Shown here piece by piece: positions 8,347 to 18,650 of a stretch of DNA of 64,000 nt. The stretch is from Mucilaginibacter galii (GTDB lineage: Bacteria > Bacteroidota > Bacteroidia > Sphingobacteriales > Sphingobacteriaceae). The DNA lies in NCBI RefSeq assembly GCF_014635825.1, contig NZ_BMDO01000009.1:1-64000 (forward strand), written 5' to 3'. The notes below the pieces were generated by a model. It was not told the DNA's origin. It searched no databases and saw only the letters and a list, made by a program, of their open reading frames with translations. The position numbers were made by a program, and so were the translations under genes. Each line of letters starts with the position of its first letter. Within the stretch, counting starts at the first letter, position 1.

Positions 8347-8420
8347 GTACTTTGGCTGAAGTTATAAACTTCGGCCAAAGTACCCACAAACTGGAAGCTT
8401 GCGGAAGCGCAGCTTGCCAG
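8347..8420. repeat. Two adjacent hairpins between convergent genes
   Basis: GTACTTTGGC (8347-8356) pairs with GCCAAAGTAC (8374-8383), extended by GAAGTT/AACTTC. A second hairpin with CTGG, AGCT and GC blocks lies at 8391-8420. They sit downstream of both converging genes and may stop transcription. Confidence 0.5.
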
Positions 8421-8430
8421 AGCATATTTT

Positions 8431-9279
8431 TTACTTATTCAAAACGTCTTTAAGTTCTACAACCTTAAAGCTTTCGTCTAAATCTATCAATTGCTTGAAC
8501 AAAGCTATATGGCCCGATCCTAACACCACCACCACCCTTTTATCTTTACTTTCGGTAAGTTTTTGCACCAGCGAGTACATGTACAGGTTACGTTTGTACC
8601 ATACATCAACCACATCGGCACCTTTGAAGTTATTAAGCGCTCCGGCACGGTTAAACAAAGTAACATAGGCTGAATAGTTAGCCTTACGGTATTCGGACGT
8701 GTTGTTCATCAGCAACAATTGCGTAAGGGTATACTTTTTACGCCTTGCATTTTCTGCGGCTTCCAGGGTTTTTAAGCGGGCAAATATTTCGTTTTTTAAA
8801 GGGGTTTGGCCGGCTTTGTCAATAGCCACCATCATGCTATCGAATGGTAGATCCATTTTGACATCAATACCGTAAACTCTTGGCGTATTACCTTTTTTTG
8901 CCGCCCTGAAAGCCAATTGATAAATTTCATTTTCTCGCTCTGATGTTTGTTTGGGCCAAATTTGAAGCAGGTAATCGTACAACTGGTTGCTTTTATATTT
9001 TTCATACAGCGTATCAAGCTTGCCTTGGCTGGTGTAAGGCCATTCCACAAAAAACTTATCGGCACCAAACTTGCCAATCTTGTTAGCCATAGTTTCAAGT
9101 TCCTGTTGCACCGCCGGGGTCATCACATTAAACTTATCTGTTTTGGCCAAATCGGCACCGGGGTTTTCGAAATGGAAAGTACCTATGATCAATATTTCTT
9201 TAGGTTGACTTACGGCATTGTTTTGTGCTTGCGCCTGAAAAGCAACCAGCAAAGCGAGTAATAAGAATTTAAGTTTCAT
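8431..9279 (-). CDS. DUF5694 family protein (TraB/PrgY-like), secreted
   Basis: The 282-residue product has a signal peptide (about 1-18, ending QAQA) and a TraB/DUF5694-like body with IIGTFHFENPG near the N-terminus, FFVEWPY, and a C-terminal VVVLGSGHIALFKQLI. These His and Glu positions resemble those used for metal binding in the EreA/TraB/ChaN superfamily. Function is not established for this family. It is followed by the glycine-rich CBM9-like gene upstream on the same strand with a 116-base gap. Confidence 0.75.
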   Translation of the reverse strand: MKLKFLLLALLVAFQAQAQNNAVSQPKEILIIGTFHFENPGADLAKTDKFNVMTPAVQQELETMANKIGKFGADKFFVEWPYTSQGKLDTLYEKYKSNQLYDYLLQIWPKQTSERENEIYQLAFRAAKKGNTPRVYGIDVKMDLPFDSMMVAIDKAGQTPLKNEIFARLKTLEAAENARRKKYTLTQLLLMNNTSEYRKANYSAYVTLFNRAGALNNFKGADVVDVWYKRNLYMYSLVQKLTESKDKRVVVVLGSGHIALFKQLIDLDESFKVVELKDVLNK

Positions 9280-9395
9280 AATTGTGATATACGTGTATAG
9301 CTATGACAGCATTTTTAAGGCATGCGTTACAAACATATCAAATTAAAGATGGCAGTTAGTGATAATCGTGCGTTCAAAGCCGAAAAGACCAATCA

Positions 9396-10301
9396 CTAAT
9401 TCCCTGCCGACAAATAGAACTTAGTCCAAAAATCTTCTGACTTAGATAAGCTGCTGCGATCTATAGCCTGGCCGCCGCCCATATTACCACCACGGCCCAT
9501 ACCACCGCCCCGGCCACCACGACCGCCGCCACCGGCCATGCCACCGCCACCCATGCCTCCTCTACCGCCGCCGCCCATACCGCCACGGCCACCACCCATA
9601 CCACCTTCGGGTCTGTCGGTACCACCATTAGTACCCGATGGACGGGTAATGCCGTTCACCTTAAAGTTGAAAGCCCATTCGCCTTTGGCAATATCGGCGG
9701 CATCAAAAAACTTGAGGGGAATGGCCGCCTCGTAAACCATATTACCATCGGCGTCGTAATCGAGCGCAGCTTTAAAACCGTACGAATTGGTGGTGGTAAT
9801 TATGTCGTAATCAATATCCTTAAAACCGGTCACTTTCATATTACGCAGCTTGGTGAGGTGTGCTTTGCGTATTTCTTCGCGGTCAGCTTCGTTTGGTTTC
9901 TGGCCGCCTTGTTCATCGTTTACGTGTAGGCGGTTGCCCAAGGCAGGTGTGCTGGCAGGGTCTGATGCCGGGAAGGTAAGGCTGTAGATTTCTTTCTTTT
10001 TTCCCTTGGGATTAATGCCCCAGGTAAGCCCGGCCCATAGTATGCGTTCCTGCTCGGTGCGATCGTTAAAGCGCATAGCGAGGTACAAATACTTCCCATC
10101 ATTGGCTACGGTATAATACAGCTTCTTTTCCTCATTATAATAGCGCAGGCTATCGCCCCATTCTTTAAGGTTACCATCAATGGTTACCGCACCGGCTGGC
10201 TTAAACAAGTGATCGTTGGGTTGAGGTGTGGTTTGCGCGTTTGCGTTTAAAGCCATGCTACCAAGAGCTATGGCAACGCAGAGGTGAGATTTTTTAAGCA
10301 T
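9396..10301 (-). CDS. Secreted CBM9/DOMON-like protein with glycine-rich tail
   Basis: This 301-residue protein has a signal peptide (about 1-22) and a beta-rich domain starting AVTIDGNLKEWGDSLRYY, typical of the carbohydrate-binding module 9-like fold found in Bacteroidota (ligand unknown). Residues about 222-282 are a low-complexity run of GGM, GGRGG and GGGG blocks, followed by a last short segment SKSEDFWTKFYLSAGN. The Gly/Arg/Met composition differs from any neighbour. It may be surface-exposed; no enzymatic motif was seen. Confidence 0.7.
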   Translation of the reverse strand: MLKKSHLCVAIALGSMALNANAQTTPQPNDHLFKPAGAVTIDGNLKEWGDSLRYYNEEKKLYYTVANDGKYLYLAMRFNDRTEQERILWAGLTWGINPKGKKKEIYSLTFPASDPASTPALGNRLHVNDEQGGQKPNEADREEIRKAHLTKLRNMKVTGFKDIDYDIITTTNSYGFKAALDYDADGNMVYEAAIPLKFFDAADIAKGEWAFNFKVNGITRPSGTNGGTDRPEGGMGGGRGGMGGGGRGGMGGGGMAGGGGRGGRGGGMGRGGNMGGGQAIDRSSLSKSEDFWTKFYLSAGN

Positions 10302-10408
10302 GTGATGTGTATGGTAATATTAGCGTTGAAGATTTGATTTACACAGTATTAATGTGGCCAATTTGAATTTTAAAACCGCAATAACACCGTTTTATTGTGC
10401 CTTTTAAG

Positions 10409-10416
10409 TAACTTTG
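10409..10416 (+). promoter_or_regulatory. Bacteroidota -7 promoter box for clpS
   Basis: TAACTTTG matches TAnnTTTG and lies 15 bases before the clpS ATG. A -33 TTG was not obvious. Confidence 0.45.
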
Positions 10417-10431
10417 CTGTTAAACTAAGAT

Positions 10432-10713
10432 ATGCCCACCGAAGTACAGGAAGAAACGCTAACGCTTGAAGAGATACTGGCGAGTTTAAAAGAAATGCAC
10501 CGCCTCATCTTGTGGAATGATGATGTGAATAGCTTTGAGCACGTGATCTACTGTATGATGAAATACCTGGATTATTCCGAATCTCAATCAGAAAAAATTG
10601 CCTGGAAGGTACACAACGAAGGTAAATGTGCCGTACTCGAAGGCTCCTTCACCGAAATGGAAGTTTACCGTAAAATTTTACAGCAAGAAGGCCTGACGGT
10701 ATCGGTGGATTAA
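10432..10713 (+). CDS. clpS: ATP-dependent Clp protease adaptor ClpS
   Basis: ClpS delivers N-degron substrates to ClpA/ClpC-ClpP. The 93-residue product has an extended N-terminal arm and the core LILWNDDVNSFEHVIYCM, with NDDVN and the hydrophobic pocket residues expected for N-end recognition. The conserved VHNEGKCAVLEG block follows. Length fits the family. It has its own promoter box and is followed by a purine-rich tandem repeat. Confidence 0.93.
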   Translation: MPTEVQEETLTLEEILASLKEMHRLILWNDDVNSFEHVIYCMMKYLDYSESQSEKIAWKVHNEGKCAVLEGSFTEMEVYRKILQQEGLTVSVD

Positions 10714-11038
10714 GTTGGGCTGGGGATTTGGAGAAGAAGGACTTAGGGAAGAAGGACTCGGGGAGAATGGACTTGAAGAAGAAGGAGTAAGGACATGGAG
10801 AAGAAAGATCAAGGACTTCATCAATACGGCAATCCAACCACCTGTCATCTCGAACGATAGTGAGAGCTCCTGTTCAAGTGACAGGTCTACTTAGCAATCT
10901 GTCATTTATTAAGTAGTAAAACTTCACAATTCCGGTGCTTTACTTTATCAGGCTTAAAGATGCCAGTCTCTACTGCAACACTTTAACTATCTTTCTTCGC
11001 TCCTGGCTACTCCGCAACCTGCTTTTCCTCTACTATTA
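10714..11038. other. Intergenic stretch after clpS: 15-bp tandem repeat and one palindromic repeat
   Basis: 10731-10790 holds four imperfect 15-base units (consensus GGGAAGAAGGACTTG). 10841-10885 is a TCATTTCGA-family unit bounded by CCTGTCA and TGACAGG. The remainder up to the sdaA stop shows nothing I can name. Confidence 0.6.
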
Positions 11039-12466
11039 TCAACATTCCGGCAAACTGATCGGGATATTAATAGCCAGTCCACCATCGGAGGTTTCTTTGT
11101 ATTTGGAGTTCATGTCTTGCGCGGTTTGCCACATGGTTTTAACCACGGCATCTAAGCTTACGCGGGCATTATCGGGGTTGCTTTGCAGGGCTAACTGTGA
11201 GGCAGTGATGGCCTTAATGGCACCCATGGTATTGCGTTCTATACAAGGTACCTGCACCAGGCCGCCAATAGGGTCACAGGTTAGGCCAAGGTGATGTTCC
11301 ATGGCAATTTCGGCTGCCATGAGTACCTGCCTTTGCGAACCGCCCAGGCACTCGGTAAGGGCAGCGGCAGCCATAGCCGATGATACCCCAATTTCGGCCT
11401 GACAACCACCCATAGCGGCCGATATGGTAGCACCTTTTTTGAAGATACTACCCACTTCAGAAGCAGTAAGCATAAACTGAATAATGCGGTCTTCGCTGTA
11501 ACCATCGCAAAAAGCAATGTAGTACATCAACACCGCAGGAATAACACCGGCAGCACCATTGGTTGGCGCGGTAACTACCCGGCCAAACGAGGCATTCTCC
11601 TCGTTTACGGCCAGTGCAAAGCAACTTACCCAATCTAATGTGTTTTGGAACCCGTTACCGGTTTGGCGTATCACGTCAATCCACTCGTTAAAGTTATGAT
11701 AGCTGCGGTCGCCGGTAAGCCTGCGGTTTAGTCCGGCAGCACGGCGCGCTACGTTGAGTCCACCGGGTAAGTAGCCGGTGGTATGGCAGCCCCGGTAAAT
11801 ACATTCTTTCAATACACGCAATATCTGGAGCAGGCCTTCGCGGGTCTTAGCTTCTGGGCGCCAGGCCAGTTCGTTCTCTAACACCACTTCCGATATCTTC
11901 AGACCGGTTTTACGGCACCAGTGCAGTAACTCGTTAGCGGTTTCTATTGGAAAAGGCAGGTCTACCTCGGCGCCATGATTATGCTCGGCTCCTTCTTTCA
12001 CCACAAAACCGCCACCTATAGAATAATAAGTTTCAGATATAGCCTTACCTGTACTCAAAAACGCCTGGAAGGTTACCGCATTAGGGTGAAAGGGCAGGCT
12101 TTGACTGTACAAGAACATCAGGTCATCGTCTGTATAAAAGCTGAGGGGCTGCTGTCCGCCTAAAACAAGTTGACGGGAAGTCTTGATATCTTCAATGCTC
12201 GAATCAAGCTGGTCTACGGCAAAGGTAACCGGGTCGTGCCCGCTTAAGCCAAGCAGGATGGCAATATCGGTACCGTGGCCCTTACCGGTTTTGGCGAGCG
12301 AGCCGTAAAGCAAAATTTTCAGTTGAACAACATCGGCAAGTACCTCTTGCTGTTGCAGGCTTTGTACAAATTGCTGCGCTGCCCGCCATGGCCCCAACGT
12401 GTGCGAACTCGACGGGCCAATGCCAATTTTAAAAATATCGAATACCGAAATTTGCTCCCTTTGCAT
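11039..12466 (-). CDS. sdaA: L-serine ammonia-lyase (single-chain SdaA type)
   Basis: The enzyme converts L-serine to pyruvate and ammonia using a 4Fe-4S cluster. The N-terminal beta domain contains [12 protein letters not shown], and the C-terminal alpha domain contains [14 protein letters not shown] and [12 protein letters not shown] with cluster-type cysteines. I chose the ATG at 12466 (475 residues) because an upstream TTG three codons earlier lies inside a TAnnTTTG promoter box (12473-12480). The box is only six bases from the ATG, so the mRNA may be leaderless. Single gene. Confidence 0.93.
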   Translation of the reverse strand: MQREQISVFDIFKIGIGPSSSHTLGPWRAAQQFVQSLQQQEVLADVVQLKILLYGSLAKTGKGHGTDIAILLGLSGHDPVTFAVDQLDSSIEDIKTSRQLVLGGQQPLSFYTDDDLMFLYSQSLPFHPNAVTFQAFLSTGKAISETYYSIGGGFVVKEGAEHNHGAEVDLPFPIETANELLHWCRKTGLKISEVVLENELAWRPEAKTREGLLQILRVLKECIYRGCHTTGYLPGGLNVARRAAGLNRRLTGDRSYHNFNEWIDVIRQTGNGFQNTLDWVSCFALAVNEENASFGRVVTAPTNGAAGVIPAVLMYYIAFCDGYSEDRIIQFMLTASEVGSIFKKGATISAAMGGCQAEIGVSSAMAAAALTECLGGSQRQVLMAAEIAMEHHLGLTCDPIGGLVQVPCIERNTMGAIKAITASQLALQSNPDNARVSLDAVVKTMWQTAQDMNSKYKETSDGGLAINIPISLPEC

Positions 12467-12472
12467 GTCGTA

Positions 12473-12480
12473 CAAATTTA
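12473..12480 (-). promoter_or_regulatory. Bacteroidota -7 promoter box for sdaA
   Basis: Minus strand TAAATTTG lies six bases before the sdaA ATG, implying a very short or absent leader. Confidence 0.4.
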
Positions 12481-13016
12481 CAAATCACAAATTTGGCAAC
12501 GTGAGGAATAATGTAATTAATTGGAAGTTTTTAAAAGAAATCTGTGGTTTTATGAAGAAACATGAAACGGTTTGAGCGGCGTAAACCCGGCTGAAACATC
12601 CCACAGGTTGGAAAACTTTTTAGAAAGGTAATACCCTTAGAAACACGAACGGCCACCTTTTACAAGAAGTGGCCTATGTTAATTGAAAAAAATTTGATCA
12701 AATCTAACTGAGTTGACCTTTATTATTTCAATAATATATGATGTGTTTAAGATATGCTTAAGACATCAAGCTAACAAATATTTCAGGAGCATTCATGTTT
12801 ACCCATGCGATAATCCTTGTTTGCAGCTGTTTCTTTTTCTGGGTAATGTGTTTCATAATACTGACTAATACTCAAATGGTATGCCTATAACCCTGAATAT
12901 TTTATTTGCTACAAAAATAAATCATATCATGCATGAATTTGTCATAAGTTAATCATTTGATTAACTTAACGTAACTTTAAATGTCATAGAAACGTAGTTG
13001 TATAGTTTTGAAAACA
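12481..13016. other. Long AT-rich intergenic stretch upstream of sdaA and downstream of groEL
   Basis: Apart from a small hairpin (GGCCAC 12651-12656 with GTGGCC 12669-12674) and one possible 31-codon ORF at 12795, I see no gene or repeat here. Confidence 0.5.
12795..12890 (+). CDS. Possible small hydrophobic peptide (31 aa)
   Basis: ATG at 12795 follows AGGAG at a six-base spacing and opens a 31-codon frame to TAA at 12890. The peptide is strongly hydrophobic (MFTHAIILVCSCFFFWVMC...), like a single membrane helix. It lies alone between sdaA and groEL. It may be chance; no homologue is known to me. Confidence 0.22.
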   Translation: MFTHAIILVCSCFFFWVMCFIILTNTQMVCL

Positions 13017-13050
13017 AGAAACCCTGTCTAAATTTATGGACAGGGTTTCT
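13017..13050 (-). terminator. Terminator downstream of groEL
   Basis: AGAAACCCTGTC and GACAGGGTTTCT form a perfect 12-bp stem with a 10-base loop; the minus strand continues TTGTTTTC. It lies 31 bases after the groEL stop. Confidence 0.75.
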
Positions 13051-13080
13051 TTATTAATATTATTTAGAACAGTGCGGATA

Positions 13081-14781
<1,701 letters not shown>

Positions 14782-14815
14782 CTATCATTCGCTCCCTCAA
14801 TCCTTCTATCCTTGC

Positions 14816-15091
14816 TTATAATATACCGTAGATGTCAGACTCTCGCATCATCAGGTATTCTTTACCTTCAATGGTAATTTCGGTACCACCGTATTTGCTG
14901 TATAAAACAACATCACCTACTTTTACAGTCATAGGCTCATCTTTCTTACCATCACCTACAGCTACTACAGTTCCTTGTTGAGGTTTTTCTTTAGCAGTAT
15001 CCGGAATGAAAATACCAGACGCAGTCTTTTCTTCGGCAGGAGCAGCTTCTACTACTACCCTATCACCAATAGGTTTAATGTTTAATGACAT
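14816..15091 (-). CDS. groES: Co-chaperonin GroES (Hsp10)
   Basis: The 91-residue co-chaperonin has [21 protein letters not shown] at its start (mobile loop [11 protein letters not shown]) and the roof-loop region GDGKKDE. It caps the GroEL chamber. It is the promoter-proximal gene of groES-groEL. I looked upstream for CIRCE and found only an imperfect dyad (GAGTGTT at 15112 and AACACTAA), which does not match the CIRCE consensus. Confidence 0.97.
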   Translation of the reverse strand: MSLNIKPIGDRVVVEAAPAEEKTASGIFIPDTAKEKPQQGTVVAVGDGKKDEPMTVKVGDVVLYSKYGGTEITIEGKEYLMMRESDIYGIL

Positions 15092-15331
15092 AATTATAAA
15101 TTGTTATAATAATTGAGTGTTTGCTTGCTATTGAACACTAATTATGCCAATGCGCCTGCTGACACCCTTGGGCTGTTGTATTGTCAGTATTAAATTTTCT
15201 GCACTGCAACCAAATAAACTTCTGTCAAACTGAAAGCAATGACAATGCCATGATGACATGCAGTACTTCACTTTCTTTCCTCGAAAAGCGCATGTAATAA
15301 ATGCTACATATCGGAAAATCTATCACACAAA
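15092..15331. other. Region between secG and groES
   Basis: It must carry the groES promoter. The only symmetry I see is AGTGTT (15114-15119) with AACACT 12 bases further on. No ORF or repeat stands out. Confidence 0.35.
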
Positions 15332-15360
15332 AAAGCCGATTGAGAAACTCAACCGGCTTT
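15332..15360 (-). terminator. Terminator downstream of secG
   Basis: AAAGCCGATTGAG and CTCAACCGGCTTT pair over 13 positions with one mismatch, loop AAA. On the minus strand it continues TTGTGTG after the A/T run; it ends the miaB-to-secG run. Confidence 0.65.
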
Positions 15361-15389
15361 GATACCTTATTAACAGTATAATATTTTAA

Positions 15390-15746
15390 TTATTTCTTAG
15401 CAGTATCAACAGGCTTGGCAGCACCAGGCATAGTCATTGGCGCAGCGGCCGGGGCATTACCGCTTGGTTTTGATGCTTTTTGAATTTGATCGCGAACGGC
15501 AGAACTTCCGGTATCGCTGGGACCACCTTTAATAGCTACATTGATAGCTAAAGATAATACCATTAAAGTAATGGCTAAAACCCATGTACCTTTTTCTAAA
15601 ATGTCGCCGGTTTTTTGCACACCTAATAACTGTGATGAGCTTGAAAAATTTGACGATAAACCACCGCCTTTAGGGTTTTGCACCAACACAATTACGCCTA
15701 ATAACAAGCAAACCAGTATGGCAACAATGATTAATACTAAGTACAT
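15390..15746 (-). CDS. secG: Preprotein translocase subunit SecG
   Basis: This 118-residue membrane protein has two helices (about 1-23 and 51-70) separated by the hallmark LVQNPKGGGLSSNF loop, as in SecG of the SecYEG channel. A proline/alanine-rich tail of about 45 residues follows, which is common in Bacteroidota. It is 8 bases downstream of the 371-residue gene and is the last gene of the lptE operon. Confidence 0.93.
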   Translation of the reverse strand: MYLVLIIVAILVCLLLGVIVLVQNPKGGGLSSNFSSSSQLLGVQKTGDILEKGTWVLAITLMVLSLAINVAIKGGPSDTGSSAVRDQIQKASKPSGNAPAAAPMTMPGAAKPVDTAKK

Positions 15747-15754
15747 CTTTTATG

Positions 15755-16870
15755 TTAATTTATTTTCTTTTGTAAAATTTCAATCTGGCTGGCAAAGTAA
15801 CGTCTTTTTTCCGGATTTTTCAATATTAAAATTTTATATGCAGCAATAGCTTTTGAGTACAGCATTTGGTCGGCATAAATGCGGGCCAGGGTTTCGGTAA
15901 TAAGTTCTTCCTGGTCTTCAACACTGTTTTTAGCTTTGTTTTCACTATCCAGTTTATCACCGCTTGGCATGCGCATTTGTGGTTCTTCCTGTATAAAACG
16001 TTCTACTATTTCTTCTTCTTTAGTACGCTCGTCCAAAACTTCTTTTACACGGTCATCTGCAACATCAACAACAGTTCCCTCATTAGCTGGAGGTTTAGCG
16101 AATGGTTGGTATACCCGGCTGTGCTTGTTCCTGGTTTTATCTAACCACCATAAAAAGCTATAAGGCATTTTGTCATCATGGTAACGGGTTACGCTACCTT
16201 CTTCTGCTGGCTTGGCAATAGTAAAGTGAGGCTTTTCTTTAGGTAAAGATTCAGGCTCTACTACTTCGGGTTCAATATGGTTCCTGTCGTTAAAAGCTTT
16301 ATCGAATATAAAATAATCGTTGGCTGCTATGTTTTCGATAATTAGCTTTTGCGTTTCTTCCATCGGCTCTTCCCTAAATATGGGTGGAGCAAACTTAACA
16401 TCTTCGGCCGTTACTGAATTTTTTGGCTCCGGCTCAACTATTGGCTGCGGTATTTTCACATCACCCGCTGCTACAATAGCAGGCTCCGACTGTATGGGCA
16501 ACACATCGGCGGCAGACGTAACTACTTGTTGGGCTAAGGCAGATCTTTGCTGTGGTCTCTCTTTAAAAATAATTTGTATGGCATTGACTACCTGCAAACT
16601 TTCAGTGGCTGTTACAACTTTGTGAAGCAGATGGCTGGTGCCAAACCAGGCCGCAGCTTTATTAACATTCGTAGCATTACCCGAACGGGCCTGCACAGCA
16701 TGCAATAAACCGCATTGTGGAAAACTGTACAACAGTGCTTGCAACTGATCTGTCTGCGTGTCGGTTAACTGGGCCGAATAACCCTGAAGCACTTGGCTAA
16801 ATGACTGTTTAGGATGATGATTATCTTGTTGCACGTGGTTGAAACTACTAAAATGATTACCAGTTAGCAA
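15755..16870 (-). CDS. Hypothetical protein of the lptE-secG operon, C-terminal TPR-like
   Basis: I do not recognise this 371-residue protein as a named family. Residues about 35-75 form a helical segment (TDTQTDQLQALLYSFPQC), the middle is long, acidic and probably disordered, and the last 55 residues (ETLARIYADQMLYSKAIAAY) look like one or two TPR helices. It has no signal peptide or membrane helix. It overlaps lptE by 14 bases and precedes secG by 8, so it is translated with envelope-biogenesis genes. A scaffolding role is a guess. Confidence 0.6.
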   Translation of the reverse strand: MLTGNHFSSFNHVQQDNHHPKQSFSQVLQGYSAQLTDTQTDQLQALLYSFPQCGLLHAVQARSGNATNVNKAAAWFGTSHLLHKVVTATESLQVVNAIQIIFKERPQQRSALAQQVVTSAADVLPIQSEPAIVAAGDVKIPQPIVEPEPKNSVTAEDVKFAPPIFREEPMEETQKLIIENIAANDYFIFDKAFNDRNHIEPEVVEPESLPKEKPHFTIAKPAEEGSVTRYHDDKMPYSFLWWLDKTRNKHSRVYQPFAKPPANEGTVVDVADDRVKEVLDERTKEEEIVERFIQEEPQMRMPSGDKLDSENKAKNSVEDQEELITETLARIYADQMLYSKAIAAYKILILKNPEKRRYFASQIEILQKKIN

Positions 16871-17375
16871 AAGCTTTATTAAAAATATCTTCAGTCAACT
16901 GCTGATTAATAATCCTGATTAGGTTTTGCTCTTGTGAGTTAACATCGCCCGTGAAATCGGTATAGCGCGAAAACGACTGCTCAAAATCGGGCGATACCTT
17001 TTTATCTTTATTATTAGTGTATTTAACACTAACTGTTATTGTTAAACGGGTAGCCGTAGCCAATGGTGCCGTATTATTATTCGTGGCCTGTACCGATACC
17101 GGCGCATAACTAAACCCGGTTATAGAACCTTGTATAACTGCATCGGCCTCGCCACGCACAATGCTTAAAGGCGATTGCGAACGGATGCGCTCCTTTAGTG
17201 CCTCGGTAAACGTTTGGCTCAAGTTACTTACCACCAGCGGAGCCGTATTTTCAAAAAACTCCACATTAATGGTTTTCATACCGGGTGGTATGGAGGCTGC
17301 ATCTAACCTTATACTGCACGATGAATACACCATGGCGCAAACCACGATAATAAAGCTCAAGAGTTTTTTCAGCAT
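16857..17375 (-). CDS. lptE: LptE-family LPS-assembly lipoprotein
   Basis: The 172-residue product has a signal peptide and lipobox YSSC, with lipidated Cys20. The mature N-terminus SIRLDAASIPPGMKTINVEF and a beta-sheet/helix pattern match Bacteroidota LptE, the plug partner of LptD that places LPS in the outer membrane. Its ATG touches the stop of the sigma-54 activator gene (shared base 17375), and its end overlaps the next gene, so the three are tightly coupled. Confidence 0.85.
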   Translation of the reverse strand: MLKKLLSFIIVVCAMVYSSCSIRLDAASIPPGMKTINVEFFENTAPLVVSNLSQTFTEALKERIRSQSPLSIVRGEADAVIQGSITGFSYAPVSVQATNNNTAPLATATRLTITVSVKYTNNKDKKVSPDFEQSFSRYTDFTGDVNSQEQNLIRIINQQLTEDIFNKAFANW

Positions 17376-18610
17376 TATAAATTCAATTCTTTAATTTTTC
17401 TATACAGCGTACGCTCCGATATCCCCAACTCATGAGCGGCCAGTTTACGTTTGCCTTTATGCTTTTTCAACGCCTTACGTATCAAGTCCGACTCTTTTTC
17501 TACCAGCGACAAAGATTCTTCTACCTCCTCCGCATGCGGCGTAATCAGCGCATCACTATTGCTGTGCGTATTAACAACGGGCTGTTGAATGGTAAATTGT
17601 GCCTCCTGCTTCGCGGGTAGTTCAATATCGTGATATAATTGGTTCAGCGTTTGTGTGTTGGGGGTGTAATTGTCGCCTGTGCCTGCGTGTTCAATAATTT
17701 CGGCTACCAGCTTCTTTAATTCTACCATATCGCGCTTCATATCAAACAGCACTTTATACAAAATATCACGCTCCGAGAAATCTTCACGTTGTTGATTATC
17801 TAACCGCATAGGTAAGTTACTGCGGCCTGCCTCCTGTGGCATATAAGTTAATAAAGTGGCGGCGGTTATGGTACGATCGCGCTCCAAAACTGCTAATTGC
17901 TCGGCCAGGTTTTTTAACTGGCGCACGTTGCCCGGCCAGCTATAATTCATGAGTACTTGCTGGGCACCTTCATCCAAGTGCAAAGCTGGGGTACGATATT
18001 TATCGGTAAAATCGGCCGAAAACTTACGGAACAGCAGGTACACATCTTCTTTCCTGTCGCGCAGGGGGGGTATACGCAATGGCACAGTATTTAAACGGTA
18101 GTATAGATCCTCGCGGAACTTGCCTGCTTTTACCGCTTCATAAACATCCACATTGGTAGCGGCAATAACCCGCACATTAGTTTTTTCTACCTTTGATGAA
18201 CCTACACGAATGAACTGCCCCGACTCCAGCACGCGCAGTAAACGCGCTTGGGTACCCAGGGGCATCTCTCCTATTTCATCTAAGAAAATAGTGCCGCCGT
18301 TTACCGTTTCAAAATACCCCTTACGCTCGCCAACGGCACCGGTATAAGCCCCCTTTTCGTGACCAAAAAGTTCTGAATCGATGGTTCCCTCAGGGATGGC
18401 ACCGCAGTTTACGGCAATAAAAGGCCCGTGTTTACGCGGACTTAACTGGTGAATAATATGTGAAAATGCCTCCTTACCGCTACCACTCTCCCCGGTTATT
18501 AATACCGAAATATCTGTAGGCGATACCTGATTGGCAATATCTATAGCCCGGTTAAGCAACGGCGAATTACCGATGATACCAAAGCGTTGTTTAATTTCTT
18601 GTACGTTCAT
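17375..18610 (-). CDS. Sigma-54-dependent transcriptional activator without receiver domain
   Basis: The 411-residue protein starts almost directly with the AAA+ domain: Walker A GESGSGKE (about 38-45), sigma-54 contact loop GAYTGA, Walker B GGTIFLDEIGEMP and the arginine-finger region. The C-terminus has a Fis-type helix-turn-helix (KGKRKLAAHELGISERTLYR). There is no N-terminal response-regulator or GAF domain, so control must be by level or a partner. It heads the lptE-secG unit. Targets are unknown; envelope genes are plausible from context. Confidence 0.9.
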   Translation of the reverse strand: MNVQEIKQRFGIIGNSPLLNRAIDIANQVSPTDISVLITGESGSGKEAFSHIIHQLSPRKHGPFIAVNCGAIPEGTIDSELFGHEKGAYTGAVGERKGYFETVNGGTIFLDEIGEMPLGTQARLLRVLESGQFIRVGSSKVEKTNVRVIAATNVDVYEAVKAGKFREDLYYRLNTVPLRIPPLRDRKEDVYLLFRKFSADFTDKYRTPALHLDEGAQQVLMNYSWPGNVRQLKNLAEQLAVLERDRTITAATLLTYMPQEAGRSNLPMRLDNQQREDFSERDILYKVLFDMKRDMVELKKLVAEIIEHAGTGDNYTPNTQTLNQLYHDIELPAKQEAQFTIQQPVVNTHSNSDALITPHAEEVEESLSLVEKESDLIRKALKKHKGKRKLAAHELGISERTLYRKIKELNL

Positions 18611-18616
18611 TTTTGA

Positions 18617-18650
18617 AGTAGAATATAGAGCACAGAATCAAGAATCCAGA
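18617..18650. repeat. Left inverted repeat flanking the S23-type gene
   Basis: 18634-18650 reads AGAATCAAGAATCCAGA, the reverse complement (16 of 17) of 19030-19046; the similarity extends outward to about 34 bases. The stop of the S23-type gene lies within it. Confidence 0.65.

Noticed and set aside
9538..9735. Proline-rich plus-strand frame opposite the glycine-rich gene
   Set aside because: It is the antisense of the Gly codons, which always gives Pro-rich frames; no start or family evidence.
10649..10837. Minus-strand 62-codon frame rich in Phe, Ser and Lys across the 15-base repeat
   Set aside because: It is the complement of the purine-rich repeat and overlaps the clpS 3' end.
15092..15160. 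Possible CIRCE element before groES
   Set aside because: The dyad GAGTGTT..AACACTAA has a 12-base spacer and different arms, so it does not meet the CIRCE consensus (TTAGCACTC-N9-GAGTGCTAA).
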